From NCBI GenBank assembly GCA_050955025.1, contig JBPBQX010000005.1:1-22892 (forward strand): a stretch of DNA of 22,892 nt, in the 5' to 3' direction. The notes beneath the pieces are model-generated. The model did not search any database, had not been told where the DNA came from, and saw nothing but the letters and a program-made list of their open reading frames with translations. Origin of the DNA: CAXSEF01 sp050955025. Lineage in GTDB: Bacteria > Pseudomonadota > Alphaproteobacteria > Acetobacterales > Acetobacteraceae. This document shows, in pieces, positions 12,627 to 20,608 of this stretch. Numbering within the stretch: the first letter of the stretch is position 1; each line of letters opens with the position of its first letter. Position numbers and translations under genes: made by a program.

Positions 12627-14426
12627 ATGTCAGACTTCATCAGCGCGGCAGCCGTGCCCGCGGGGGACGCGCCGCGGCGGCGGGTTCTGGGAGATTTCAC
12701 GGCGGACCGGCGGGTGCTGGCGCTGGCGGGGCTGGCGGTGGTGGTGGGGACGGGCGGGGCGTTCGCGGCCTGGTTCCTGGTGCGGCTGATCGGGGTCGCG
12801 GTCAACCTGGCGTGGTTCGGGCGCTGGGCGACCGAGATCCCGTCGATGGCGGGCGCCGTGCGCGGGCCGTGGATGGTGGCGCTGCCGGTGCTGGGCGGGC
12901 TCGCGGTCGGGCTGATGGCGCGCTTCGGCTCGGAGAAGATCCGGGGGCACGGGATTCCCGAGGCGATCGAGGCGATCCTGGTGGGCGAGAGCCGGATGTC
13001 GCTGCGGGTCGCGGTGCTCAAGCCGCTGAGCTCGGCGATCTCGATCGGGTCGGGCGGGCCGTTCGGCGCGGAAGGGCCGATCATCATGACCGGCGGCGCG
13101 ATCGGCTCGCTGTTCGCGCAGTTCTTCCGGCTCAGCGCGTCGGAGCGCAAGACGCTGCTGGTCGCAGGCGCCGCCGCGGGGATGACGGGGATCTTCGGCA
13201 CGCCGTTCGCCTCGGTGCTGCTCGCCGTGGAGCTGCTGCTGTTCGAGTGGCGGCCGCGCAGCCTGGTGCCGGTGGCGACGGCGGCGGTGGTGGCGATCTG
13301 CTGGCGCCCGTGGCTGTTCGCGCCGGGGCCGCTGTTCGCGTTCGCAGGCGCCGTGCCCGCCGTGTGGTGGCTGCTGCCGGCGGCCGTCGGGCTGGGGGTG
13401 GCGGTGGGGCTGCTGTCGGGGGTGCTGACGGCGGCGCTGTACGCGCTGGAGGACCTGTTCGCGCGGCTGCCGGTGCACTGGATGTGGTGGCCGGCGATCG
13501 GCGGGCTGTTCGTGGGGCTGGGCGGGCTGGTCGAGCCGCGCGCGCTCGGCGTCGGCTACGGCGTGATCGCGGACCTGCTCGCCGGGCGGCTGGCGCTGCG
13601 GGTCGTGGCGGCGCTGCTCGTGGTCAAGGCCGCGGTCTGGCTTGTGTCGCTGTCGTCGGGGACGTCGGGAGGCGTGGTCGCGCCGCTGCTGATCCTCGGC
13701 GGGGCGTTCGGCTGGCTGGCGGGGCTCGTGCTGCCCGGCCAGTCGCAGGGGTTCTGGGCGCTGCTGGGCATGGCGGCGATGCTGGGGGGCACCATGCGCG
13801 CGCCCCTGATGGGCGCCGTGTTCGCCGCCGAGCTGACCGGCGACCTGGCCGCGCTGCCGGCGCTGCTGGCGGCCACCGTCGCGGCGTACGCGGTCAGCGT
13901 GCTGCTGATGCGGCGCTCGATCCTGACGGAGAAGATCGCGCGGCGCGGGCGCCACGTGGTCCAGGAGTTCGGCGCCGACCCGTTCGAGCTGGCCCGTGTC
14001 GGCGAGGTTATGGCGCGCGACGTCGCGGTGATCGGCGAGGCCATGGCCGTGGGCGAGGCGGTCGCGGTGCTCGAGGCAGGCGCCCACCGCGTCTATCCGG
14101 TCGTGGACGCGGCCGGGCGCCCGGTCGGGCTCGTGTCGCGCGGCGACGCCCTGCGCTGGGTCGTGGAAGGCGGGCACGAGGGCGAGCCGGTCGCGCGCCA
14201 CCTCTCCGCCCGGCTGCCGGCCGTGGTGCACCCCGGCGACGTGGTCACGCACGCGCTCGACGTCATGCTGGCCGCGGACCAGGGACGGCTGCCGGTCACC
14301 GACCCGCAGAGCGGCGTGCTCGTCGGGCTGATCAGCCGCAAGGACCTGCTGCGCGTGCGCGCCGGGGTCGCGCGGAGCGAAGGCGAGCGGCAGGCCTACT
14401 TCGTGGCAAGAGCAGGCAAGGCGTAG
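12627..14426 (+). CDS. CLC-family chloride channel/transporter with two CBS domains
   Basis: The product has 599 residues. CLC proteins move Cl- as channels or Cl-/H+ exchangers in the inner membrane. Selectivity-filter motifs are GSGGPFGAEGP (141-151, with E149 at the gating-glutamate position), the GIFGTPFASVLLAVEL helix, SSGTSGGVVAPLL and GGTMRAPLMG. There are about ten hydrophobic helices between residues 32 and 430. The C-terminal cytoplasmic part has two CBS domains (about 453-515 and 520-580: VMARDVAVIGEAM..., LPVTDPQSGVLVGLISRKDLLRV), which usually bind adenine nucleotides. Whether the internal proton-transfer glutamate is conserved is unclear from eye alignment, so channel versus exchanger is open. 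It is divergent from marR with an operator-like palindrome in its promoter. Repeat B1 follows directly. Confidence 0.92.
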   Translation: MSDFISAAAVPAGDAPRRRVLGDFTADRRVLALAGLAVVVGTGGAFAAWFLVRLIGVAVNLAWFGRWATEIPSMAGAVRGPWMVALPVLGGLAVGLMARFGSEKIRGHGIPEAIEAILVGESRMSLRVAVLKPLSSAISIGSGGPFGAEGPIIMTGGAIGSLFAQFFRLSASERKTLLVAGAAAGMTGIFGTPFASVLLAVELLLFEWRPRSLVPVATAAVVAICWRPWLFAPGPLFAFAGAVPAVWWLLPAAVGLGVAVGLLSGVLTAALYALEDLFARLPVHWMWWPAIGGLFVGLGGLVEPRALGVGYGVIADLLAGRLALRVVAALLVVKAAVWLVSLSSGTSGGVVAPLLILGGAFGWLAGLVLPGQSQGFWALLGMAAMLGGTMRAPLMGAVFAAELTGDLAALPALLAATVAAYAVSVLLMRRSILTEKIARRGRHVVQEFGADPFELARVGEVMARDVAVIGEAMAVGEAVAVLEAGAHRVYPVVDAAGRPVGLVSRGDALRWVVEGGHEGEPVARHLSARLPAVVHPGDVVTHALDVMLAADQGRLPVTDPQSGVLVGLISRKDLLRVRAGVARSEGERQAYFVARAGKA

Positions 14427-14431
14427 GGGGA

Positions 14432-14567
14432 AGCAAGGCCTTCTTTTTCTGAAGAAAAAGAAGCAAAAAGACTTTGCCCATGAGGTTCTTTCCCTGCGGG
14501 CGGGAAGGGTGCTTATGGGTAAAGTTCTTTGGTTCTTTCTTTCAAGAAAGAACTGCTTTCCTGCCTG
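14432..14567 (+). repeat. Structured intergenic repeat, family B, copy B1
   Basis: This A/T-rich element lies between convergent genes. It begins agcaaggcc, then has the 10-bp hairpin cttctttttc/gaaaaagaag (loop tgaa). A long-range pair actttgcccat/atgggtaaagt (one G-T) encloses a core hairpin ttccc/gggaa. A third hairpin gttctttct/agaaagaac follows, then ctgctttcctgcct. It could terminate transcription from either side. Confidence 0.85.
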
Positions 14568-14570
14568 GCT

Positions 14571-14960
14571 TCAGGCGAGGCTGACCAGGACGAGGGCGAG
14601 TCCGACGACGGAGGCGGCCCAGCACGCGGTGCGCAGCGGGGCGACCCCGTAGGCGTAGGCCGGGACGTAGGCGACGCGCGAGAAGAAGAAGATCCCCGCG
14701 CCCCATGCGGTCAGGGTGCCGTCGCGGCCGGACGCGTGGGCGAGCAGCACGGCGCCGATGAACAGGGGGAGGATCTCGTAGAGGTTGGCCTGGGCGCGGG
14801 TCATGCGGGCGGCCAGGCCGGTGTAATGCGGCGGGGGCTCGTCGCGGTTGCCGGCCGCCCAGGCCAGGGTGTCCTGGCGGCGCTTGGCGCCCGAGGCGAC
14901 GGCGACCTGCACCACCGCGAGCACCAGGGTCCAGGCGAGGAAGGCGAGCGCTGTCGTCAT
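14571..14960 (-). CDS. MAPEG-family membrane protein
   Basis: The product has 129 residues from ATG 14960. Four hydrophobic helices can be seen: TALAFLAWTLVLAVVQVAVA (3-22), ANLYEILPLFIGAVLLAHA (about 58-76), LTAWGAGIFFFSRVAYVPAYA (about 83-103) and CWAASVVGLALVLVSLA at the end. The segment between helices 1 and 2 has the typical RMTRAQANLYEILPLF motif (glutathione-binding region in the family). Bacterial MAPEG proteins are trimeric inner-membrane proteins, some with glutathione transferase or peroxidase activity; the exact activity here is unknown. An in-frame ATG at 15056 would add a Pro/Arg-rich leader and is less likely. It is convergent with clcA across repeat B1 and divergent from the dctA-like gene. 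Confidence 0.85.
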   Translation of the reverse strand: MTTALAFLAWTLVLAVVQVAVASGAKRRQDTLAWAAGNRDEPPPHYTGLAARMTRAQANLYEILPLFIGAVLLAHASGRDGTLTAWGAGIFFFSRVAYVPAYAYGVAPLRTACWAASVVGLALVLVSLA

Positions 14961-15127
14961 GCGGGCGGTTCCTGGGCAAAGAGGGCGAGTTGGGCACGGG
15001 GGCCGGGGCGGCGCAACCGGGCGGGCACGGCCGGGGGCGATGCCGCGGTGCACCATGCTTTCGGCCTGTTCAAGCGGGGTGGGCGCGGCTACGCAGCGGG
15101 GATCACCGTTTCGGGGCCAGCGCGGAC

Positions 15128-16411
15128 ATGAAGCTCTCCACCGGGCCGCAGGGCCTGTACATCCAGGTGCTGGTTGCCGTCGTGATCGGGGCGCTGCTCG
15201 GGCATTTCGTGCCTGATTTCGCCGTGCAGTTGCAGCCGCTGGGCGAGGGCTTCGTCAAGCTGGTGAAGATGCTGATCGCGCCGATCATCTTCGTCACGGT
15301 CGTCGTCGGCATCGCCAAGCTGTCGGACACCGTGGGGGTGGGGAGGATCGGGCTGCAGGCGATCCTGTACTTCGAGCTGATGACCACGTTTGCGATGGTG
15401 ATCGGGCTCGCGGTGGCGTTCCTGGTGCAGCCGGGGGCGGGGATGAACGTCGATCCCGCGCACATCGACGGCACGGCGGTGGCCAAGTACACGACCGGGC
15501 AGCACCTCACGGTGACGGAGTTCCTGCTCAACGTCATCCCGAACACCGTGGTCGAGGCGTTCAGCAAGGGCGAGATCCTGCAGGTGCTGCTGTTCGCGGT
15601 GCTGTTCGGCATGGCGCTGTCGAAGCTCGGGCGGCGGGGCCAGGCGATCGTCACGGTGATCGACGAGGCGGGGGCGGCGCTGTTCGTGGTGATCGGGTTC
15701 GTGATGCGGGTCGCGCCGATCGGGGCGCTGGGGGCGATGGCGTTCACCGTCGGCAAGTACGGGATCGCGACGCTGGCGCAGCTCGGGCTGCTGATGCTGT
15801 GCTTCTACGTGACCTGCGCGGTGTTCATCCTGGGGATGCTGGCGCTGGTGATGGCGATGTGCGGGCTCAACCTCTACGCGCTGCTGCGCTACCTGAAGGA
15901 GGAGTTCTTCATCGTGCTCGGCACGTCGTCGTCGGAGGCGGCGCTGCCGACGCTGATCGAGAAGATGGAGGGGCTCGGGCTGCCGCGCTCGCTGGTCGGG
16001 CTCGTGGTGCCGCTGGGATATGCGTTCAACCTGGACGGGACGTCGATCTACTTCACCATGGCCATCGCGTTCATCGCGCAGGCGCTCAACATCGACCTGA
16101 GCTGGTTCGACTACGCGGAGATCCTCGGCGTGCTGCTGCTCACGTCCAAGGGGGCGGCGGCGATCACGGGGGGCGGGTTCATCACGCTGGCGGCGACGCT
16201 GGCCACGCTGCACGGCAAGGTGCCGGTCAACGCCATCGTGCTGATCCTGGGCATCGACCGGTTCATGAGCGAGGCGCGCGCCATCACCAACCTGTTCGGC
16301 AACGCTGTGGCGACCATCGTGATCGCGAAGTGGCAGGGCGTGCTGGACGTGGACCGGGTGCGCGGCGTGCTGAACGGGACGCGCAGGGCGGAGCTGCCGG
16401 AGCCGGCGTAG
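15128..16411 (+). CDS. dctA: C4-dicarboxylate/cation symporter, DctA-like (SLC1/DAACS family)
   Basis: The product has 427 residues; DctA is usually about 430-445. The protein imports succinate, fumarate and malate with protons across the inner membrane. Family hallmarks are the serine-rich re-entrant loop LGTSSSEAALP (about 264-274), the YAFNLDGTSIY motif (N301-T305), AAAITGGGF in the second re-entrant loop, and DRFMSEARAITNLFGNAVA starting at D377, carrying substrate- and cation-binding Asp, Arg and Asn residues. SSSEAALP and DRFMSEARA favour DctA over glutamate carriers (GltP). About eight transmembrane helices begin at residue 12. The ATG at 15128 matches the family N-terminus (KLSTGPQGLYIQVLVAVVIG); the frame is open upstream but non-homologous. 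No strong Shine-Dalgarno. The two-component DctBD genes are not in the window. Confidence 0.9.
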   Translation: MKLSTGPQGLYIQVLVAVVIGALLGHFVPDFAVQLQPLGEGFVKLVKMLIAPIIFVTVVVGIAKLSDTVGVGRIGLQAILYFELMTTFAMVIGLAVAFLVQPGAGMNVDPAHIDGTAVAKYTTGQHLTVTEFLLNVIPNTVVEAFSKGEILQVLLFAVLFGMALSKLGRRGQAIVTVIDEAGAALFVVIGFVMRVAPIGALGAMAFTVGKYGIATLAQLGLLMLCFYVTCAVFILGMLALVMAMCGLNLYALLRYLKEEFFIVLGTSSSEAALPTLIEKMEGLGLPRSLVGLVVPLGYAFNLDGTSIYFTMAIAFIAQALNIDLSWFDYAEILGVLLLTSKGAAAITGGGFITLAATLATLHGKVPVNAIVLILGIDRFMSEARAITNLFGNAVATIVIAKWQGVLDVDRVRGVLNGTRRAELPEPA

Positions 16412-16705
16412 GCGGGGCAAGGGTGGCGAGGCCTTCCCCCGCAGGGGGGGACGCGGGCGGATCCTGTCCGGCAGGGGGTCAGGGGCGGAGAAAGGCGGGC
16501 CGGGGCTTTCACGCGTGAAGCGCCAGGCTTCCTGCTTCGCGAAGGGCTTGCCCGTTGCAGCGAAGGGCTGTGCCGGGTCATGCTCGACGGGCCGCGGGCT
16601 GTGCGGTCAGGCGCGGCGGGGCGGGCAAGCCGGCCGGGGGACGACGCCTGGGACTCCTGGCCGCGTGCCCGCGAACAGGCGCAGGACCTGACAAGGGGGC
16701 GGGGC
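16412..16705. other. Intergenic region with small palindromes
   Basis: No gene is supported here. The stretch contains a ccccc/ggggg hairpin soon after the dctA stop, a perfect 12-nt palindrome TTCACGCGTGAA (16508-16519) and a perfect 10-nt palindrome CTTCGCGAAG (16535-16544). The VOC gene ribosome-binding region (aagggggcgggg) lies at the end. The palindromes may be protein-binding sites or a diverged repeat. Confidence 0.5.
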
Positions 16706-17041
16706 ATGGCACGGATCGGGTTCGTCGAGCTGCCGGCGGGTGATCTCGGGGCGGCGAGGGCGTTCTACGGAGCGGCGTTCGGCTGGGAGATGACCCAGTT
16801 CGGGCCGAGCTATGCCTCGACCATGAGCGGGGATGTCGATCTCGGGCTGCAGGGGGATGTGGGCGAGGCGACGGCGGCGCCGCTGGTGGTGATCACGGTC
16901 GACGACCTGGAGGCGGCGCAGGCGGCGGTCGAGGCGGCCGGGGGCGTGGTGACGAAGGCCGCCTTCGCGTTTCCGGGAGGACGGAGATTCCACTTCCGGG
17001 ACCCGAACGGGCTGGAGCTGGCGGCGATGGCAACGGAATAG
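16706..17041 (+). CDS. VOC (glyoxalase/bleomycin resistance) superfamily protein
   Basis: The product has 111 residues from ATG 16706, with a purine-rich Shine-Dalgarno (aaggggg) 7-13 nt upstream. It opens with the typical VOC pattern FVELPAGDLGAARAFYGAAFGWEM (6-29), then a central ITVDDLEAAQAAVEAAGG (about 64-81) and the terminal beta strands GGRRFHFRDPNGLELAAM (92-109). The length fits one two-module VOC domain that dimerises. Metal-binding positions are not complete enough to assert glyoxalase I activity: the first strand has E8, and the final strand E105 of NGLEL. Substrate unknown. It is the last gene of the accessory block before rpsA and reads the same way. The frame stays open upstream to 16580 but without family similarity. 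Confidence 0.85.
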   Translation: MARIGFVELPAGDLGAARAFYGAAFGWEMTQFGPSYASTMSGDVDLGLQGDVGEATAAPLVVITVDDLEAAQAAVEAAGGVVTKAAFAFPGGRRFHFRDPNGLELAAMATE

Positions 17042-17084
17042 GCCGGCGCTTTCCTTCGGGTGCCGGTCCAGGGGCGAGGCTGGC

Positions 17085-17174
17085 CCAAGGTTCCGACGAT
17101 CCTCTTGGATCGTTGGAAGGGCAAGACGAGGGGGCTTGCCCCTGGCGGGTTCGGGCAGGGCCCATGCCTGCCTG
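17085..17174 (-). repeat. Structured intergenic repeat, family A-related, copy A6 (diverged)
   Basis: Read on the minus strand it starts gcatgggccctgccc then gaacccgccaggggc/gcccc, like the left half of family A. The second half is replaced by a different perfect 7-bp hairpin, ACGATCC/GGATCGT with loop TCTT (17096-17113), and ends ccttgg. Confidence 0.6.
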
Positions 17175-17192
17175 CCCTGGCGGCACGAAAAC

Positions 17193-17221
17193 TTGACACC
17201 GGGGGTTGTGCGGGCGATGGT
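17193..17221 (+). promoter_or_regulatory. Candidate rpsA promoter
   Basis: A consensus -35 TTGACA (17193-17198) is followed after 17 nt by GATGGT (17216-17221), a weak -10. It is located after the A6 repeat and about 150 nt before the rpsA ATG. The -35 match is exact; the -10 is poor. Confidence 0.4.
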
Positions 17222-17367
17222 GGGCGGTGCAGGCGCGTCCGTGGGGACGGGCCTGTTTTCGTTCATCCGGCCCGCTGGGCCAGACGCGTCCCGGTACGGG
17301 GCGCGCACACAATGGTTCGCCGCGTGGCCTCGTGCCGCGGTGCCGATCCCGGGAACATATCCGCCAC

Positions 17368-19092
17368 ATGTCATCTTCCGCTGCCGCCCGCGTTCTTGAT
17401 CCGTCGAACCCCGAGGAGGATTTCGCCTCCCTTCTGGACGAGACGCTGGGCCGCGACACCGGGTTCGACGGTTCCGTCGTCACCGGGCGCGTCATCCGCC
17501 TCACCGAAGAATTCGCCATCGTCGACGTGGGCCTCAAGAGCGAGGGGCGCGTCGCGCTCAAGGAGTTCGGGGTTCCCGGTGCTCCCGTCGAGGTCAAGCC
17601 GGGCGACCTGATCGAGCTGTTCGTCGAGCGCTACGAGGACAAGGACGGCTCCATCGTCCTGTCGCGCGAGAAGGCGCGGCGCGAGGAGGCCTGGACCAAC
17701 CTCGAGAAGGCGTTCGAGAGCACCACGCGGGTCAACGGCACGATCTACGGGCGCGTCAAGGGCGGCTTCACCGTCGACCTCGGCGGCGCGGTGGCGTTCC
17801 TGCCGGGCTCGCAGGTCGACATCCGGCCGGTGCGCGACGTCGGCCCGCTCATGGGCAGCCCGCAGCCGTTCCAGATCCTCAAGATGGATCGCGCGCGCGG
17901 CAACATCGTGGTTTCGCGCCGTGCGGTGCTGGAGGAGACGCGCGCAGAGCAGCGCAGCGAGCTCATCCAGGGGCTCAAGGAGGGCATGATCCTCGACGGC
18001 GTGGTCAAGAACATCACCGACTACGGTGCGTTCGTCGATCTCGGCGGCGTCGATGGCCTGCTGCACGTGACCGACATCGCGTGGCGCCGGATCAACCATC
18101 CGTCCGAGGCGCTGCAGATCGGGCAGGCCGTGCGCGTGCAGGTCATCCGGTTCAACCCGGATACGCAGCGCATCAGCCTTGGCATGAAGCAGCTCGAGGC
18201 CGATCCTTGGGAGGGTGTGGCGGCGAAGTATCCGCCCGGTGCCAAGTACTCGGGCCGCGTGACCAACATCACGGACTACGGCGCGTTCGTGGAGCTGGAG
18301 CCGGGCGTCGAGGGCCTGGTGCACGTCTCCGAGATGAGCTGGACCAAGAAGAACGTCCATCCGGGCAAGATCGTCGCCACCTCGCAGGAGGTCGACGTGA
18401 TGGTGCTCGACGTGGACAGCGGCAAGCGCCGCATCTCGCTCGGGCTCAAGCAGGTTCAGCGCAACCCGTGGGAGCAGTTCGCGGACGAGCATCCCGTCGG
18501 CGGCGTGGTCGAGGGCGAGATCCGCAACATCACCGAGTTCGGCCTGTTCATCGGGCTGTCTGCCGACATCGACGGCATGGTCCACATGTCCGACCTGTCG
18601 TGGAACGAGGCCGGCGAGCTCGCCATCGCGCAGTACGAGAAGGGCCAGGTCGTCAAGGCCAAGGTGCTCGACGTCGACGTGGAGAAGGAGCGCATCAGCC
18701 TCGGCGTGAAGCAGCTCGAGGAGGATCCGGCGGCGGACACGCTGGCGCGGGTCAACAAGGGCGACATCGTGACGTGCACCGTGACCGCGGTGCAGGCCAA
18801 CGGTGTCGAGGTCGTGGTCGACGAGGTTCTCACCGGGTTCATCCGGCGGGCTGAGCTGGCGCGCGACAAGAGCGACCAGCGGCCGGACCGTTTCGCCGTA
18901 GGCGAGAAGATCGACGCCAAGATCACCGCCATCGACCGCGCCAGCCGCAAGCTGTCGCTCACGGTCAAGGGCAAGGAGGTCGAGGAGGACCGCGTTGCCG
19001 TGCAGGACTACGGCTCGTCGGACTCCGGCGCGTCGCTGGGCGACATCCTCGGCGCGGCGATCCGCAGGCGGAACCAGCAGCCGACCGAGTAA
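17368..19092 (+). CDS. rpsA: 30S ribosomal protein S1
   Basis: bS1 binds mRNA on the 30S subunit and helps unfold structured or weakly ribosome-bound messages. The product has 574 residues from ATG 17368, and six S1 (OB-fold) domains are visible in order: about 31-100 (VVTGRVIRLTEEFAIVDVG), 117-188 (VNGTIYGRVKGGFTVDLGG), 205-275 (LDGVVKNITDYGAFVDLGG), 292-363 (YSGRVTNITDYGAFVELEP), 378-449 (VEGEIRNITEFGLFIGLSA) and 464-535 (VTCTVTAVQANGVEVVV). Codon use is visibly different from neighbouring genes (more C-ending codons, fewer G runs), as expected for a highly expressed gene. cmk is usually directly upstream in proteobacteria; here 5.4 kb of other genes intervene. A strong intrinsic terminator follows at 19268. 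Confidence 0.97.
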   Translation: MSSSAAARVLDPSNPEEDFASLLDETLGRDTGFDGSVVTGRVIRLTEEFAIVDVGLKSEGRVALKEFGVPGAPVEVKPGDLIELFVERYEDKDGSIVLSREKARREEAWTNLEKAFESTTRVNGTIYGRVKGGFTVDLGGAVAFLPGSQVDIRPVRDVGPLMGSPQPFQILKMDRARGNIVVSRRAVLEETRAEQRSELIQGLKEGMILDGVVKNITDYGAFVDLGGVDGLLHVTDIAWRRINHPSEALQIGQAVRVQVIRFNPDTQRISLGMKQLEADPWEGVAAKYPPGAKYSGRVTNITDYGAFVELEPGVEGLVHVSEMSWTKKNVHPGKIVATSQEVDVMVLDVDSGKRRISLGLKQVQRNPWEQFADEHPVGGVVEGEIRNITEFGLFIGLSADIDGMVHMSDLSWNEAGELAIAQYEKGQVVKAKVLDVDVEKERISLGVKQLEEDPAADTLARVNKGDIVTCTVTAVQANGVEVVVDEVLTGFIRRAELARDKSDQRPDRFAVGEKIDAKITAIDRASRKLSLTVKGKEVEEDRVAVQDYGSSDSGASLGDILGAAIRRRNQQPTE

Positions 19093-19094
19093 GG

Positions 19095-19257
19095 AAGGCC
19101 AGGGCTCTGCCCTGGACCCGCCAGGGGCGGCGCCCCTGGACCGGCGCGACTTCGGGCCGGCGGCACGTCCCCTTGCGGGGTGCGGCCGGCCTGAAGTTGT
19201 GGTTTCCAAAGGCCTCCGGCCTTTGGCGGGTTTGGGCAGAGCCCATGCTTGCTTTCT
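19095..19257. repeat. Composite structured repeat, copy A7: two left halves in inverted orientation
   Basis: It starts aaggccagggctctgccctgg and ends, on the opposite strand, with gcaagcatgggctctgccc. Two family-A left halves therefore face each other. Between them are hairpins ccaggggc/gcccctgg, an extended ggccgg/ccggcc region around 19153-19190, and ccaaaggcc/ggcctttgg. It lies between rpsA and its terminator. Confidence 0.75.
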
Positions 19258-19267
19258 GACTGTCTTC

Positions 19268-19294
19268 GGCCGGGAGCGATCCCGGCCTTTTTCT
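19268..19294 (+). terminator. Rho-independent terminator after rpsA
   Basis: ggccggga / gcga / tcccggcc is a perfect 8-bp GC-rich stem with a 4-nt loop, followed at once by TTTTTCTT. This is the clearest intrinsic terminator in the window. It separates rpsA from sppA, whose start is 18 nt downstream. Confidence 0.85.
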
Positions 19295-19311
19295 TGTCCG
19301 GGGGATGGGCG

Positions 19312-20247
19312 ATGTCGCTTGAGACCGACCTGCTGGTGGACCGGGCGCGGCTGAAGCGCGGGCTCGTGCTGTGGCGCGTGGTGGCGGTGCTGGCGGTACT
19401 GGGCGCGGTGGCGTCGGTGGCGGGAGTGCGAGGCAGGGCGGCCGGGAGGCTGGGGGTTGCGCACGTGGCGCGGCTGTCGGTGAGCGGGGTGATCACGGAC
19501 GACCGCAAGGTGGTCGAGGCGGTGGACGCGCTGGCGAAGGACGGCAGCGTGCGGGCGCTGATCGTGGCGGTGGACAGCCCGGGCGGGTCGGTGGCGGGCG
19601 GCGAGGCGCTGCACGACGCGATCGCGCGGGTGGCGAAGGCCAAGCCGGTGGTCGCGGTGATGGGCGGGACGGCCGCTTCGGCGGGCTACATGGTGTCGGT
19701 ACCGGCGGAGCGGATCTTCGCCAGGCAGAGCACGCTGACGGGGTCGATCGGGGTGATCCTGGAGCAGGGGGACATCTCGGGGCTGCTGGGGAAGCTGGGC
19801 GTGAACGTCGACCCGCTGGTGTCGGGGCCGCTCAAGGGGCAGCCGTCGTTCACGGCGCCGCTCAGCCCGGAAGGCCGGGTGGTGATGCAGGCGCTGGTGC
19901 AGGACCTGTTCGAGCAGTTCGTGGCGATGGTCGCGGAGGGGCGGCACATGGACGCGGCGCGGGTGCGCGAGCTTGCGGACGGGCGGCCTTATACCGGGCG
20001 TCAGGCGCTGCCGCTCGGGCTCGTGGACCAGATCGGGGGGGAGCCGGAGGCGCGGGCGTGGCTGGCGGAGAAGCACCAGGTGGGCGAGGGGCTCGCGGTC
20101 GCGGACGTCGTGCCGGGGCGCGGGTTCCTGGCGCGGCAGTTCTCGTCGGAGTGGTCGGGCGCGGTGTCGGCGGCGATGAAAGCGGTGTTGTTGCAAGGGG
20201 TTAGTCTTGACGGTGCGTGGGCGCTCTGGCAGCCTGCGAGGCTGTGA
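19312..20247 (+). CDS. sppA: Signal peptide peptidase SppA (S49 family, short form)
   Basis: SppA degrades leftover signal peptides at the inner membrane. The product has 311 residues, so it is the single-domain form, about half the size of E. coli SppA. The N-terminus is a membrane anchor (GLVLWRVVAVLAVLGAVASVAGV, 17-39). The Ser/Lys catalytic dyad is S123 in GGTAASAGYMVS and K175 in SGPLKGQPS. The S49 landmarks DSPGGSV (88-94) and TLTGSIGVI (141-149) are present. The ATG at 19312 is preceded by CCGGGGG; the nearby ATG at 19305 is out of frame. ihfB begins 37 nt after the stop, so sppA-ihfB are probably co-transcribed. The rpsA terminator lies directly upstream, so the unit needs its own promoter or read-through. 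Confidence 0.95.
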   Translation: MSLETDLLVDRARLKRGLVLWRVVAVLAVLGAVASVAGVRGRAAGRLGVAHVARLSVSGVITDDRKVVEAVDALAKDGSVRALIVAVDSPGGSVAGGEALHDAIARVAKAKPVVAVMGGTAASAGYMVSVPAERIFARQSTLTGSIGVILEQGDISGLLGKLGVNVDPLVSGPLKGQPSFTAPLSPEGRVVMQALVQDLFEQFVAMVAEGRHMDAARVRELADGRPYTGRQALPLGLVDQIGGEPEARAWLAEKHQVGEGLAVADVVPGRGFLARQFSSEWSGAVSAAMKAVLLQGVSLDGAWALWQPARL

Positions 20248-20284
20248 CGGGCCCCGGCGTGGCGGGGATTTTGGCCGGGGGCGC

Positions 20285-20608
20285 ATGACCAAGTCGGACC
20301 TGATCGCGGAGCTGGCCTCCGCGAACCCGCACCTCACGCGCCACGACATCGAGCTGATCGTGTCCACCGTGTTCGGCGAGATCACCGCGGCGCTCGCGCG
20401 CGGCGACCGGGTCGAGCTGCGCGGCTTCGGCGCATTCACCGTCAAGCAACGGGAGTCGCGCACCGGCCGCAATCCCAGGACAGGCGAGGCCGTCGCGGTC
20501 GACGAGAAGGTCGTGCCGTTCTTCAAGGCGGGCAAGGAGCTGCGCGAGCGCGTCAACCGGGGGAAGCCGGCGGCTCTGCGGGCGCGGGTCGCGGCGGTGG
20601 CGGAGTAA
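20285..20608 (+). CDS. ihfB: Integration host factor subunit beta
   Basis: IHF-beta pairs with IHF-alpha (not in the window) to bend DNA sharply at specific sites, acting in recombination, replication and promoter architecture. The product has 107 residues; the family is usually 94-105, and the extra length is a basic Ala/Arg tail (about 92-107). The N-terminal helices begin MTKSDLIAELASANPHLT. The beta-ribbon arm carries GRNPRTGEAV (61-70) with the intercalating proline P64. RGFGAFTVKQRESRTGRNP is typical of the beta subunit. The ATG at 20285 matches the family N-terminus. The last base of the TAA stop (20608) is the first base of repeat B2. Confidence 0.95.
   Translation: MTKSDLIAELASANPHLTRHDIELIVSTVFGEITAALARGDRVELRGFGAFTVKQRESRTGRNPRTGEAVAVDEKVVPFFKAGKELRERVNRGKPAALRARVAAVAE

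Larger units (their letters stand above)
17042..17367. other. 326-nt rpsA leader: diverged repeat and candidate promoter
   Basis: No gene is supported. The first half is a diverged structured repeat (A6). The second half holds the perfect -35 hexamer TTGACA. The roughly 150-nt stretch between that promoter and the rpsA ATG would form a long 5' leader, a place where S1 autoregulation acts in other bacteria. I cannot identify a specific S1-binding structure. Confidence 0.5.

Noticed and set aside
17371..20556. 1061-codon open frame antisense to rpsA, sppA and ihfB
   Set aside because: Low-complexity Arg/Ala/Leu composition, and it runs through a terminator and repeat elements opposite three well-conserved genes.
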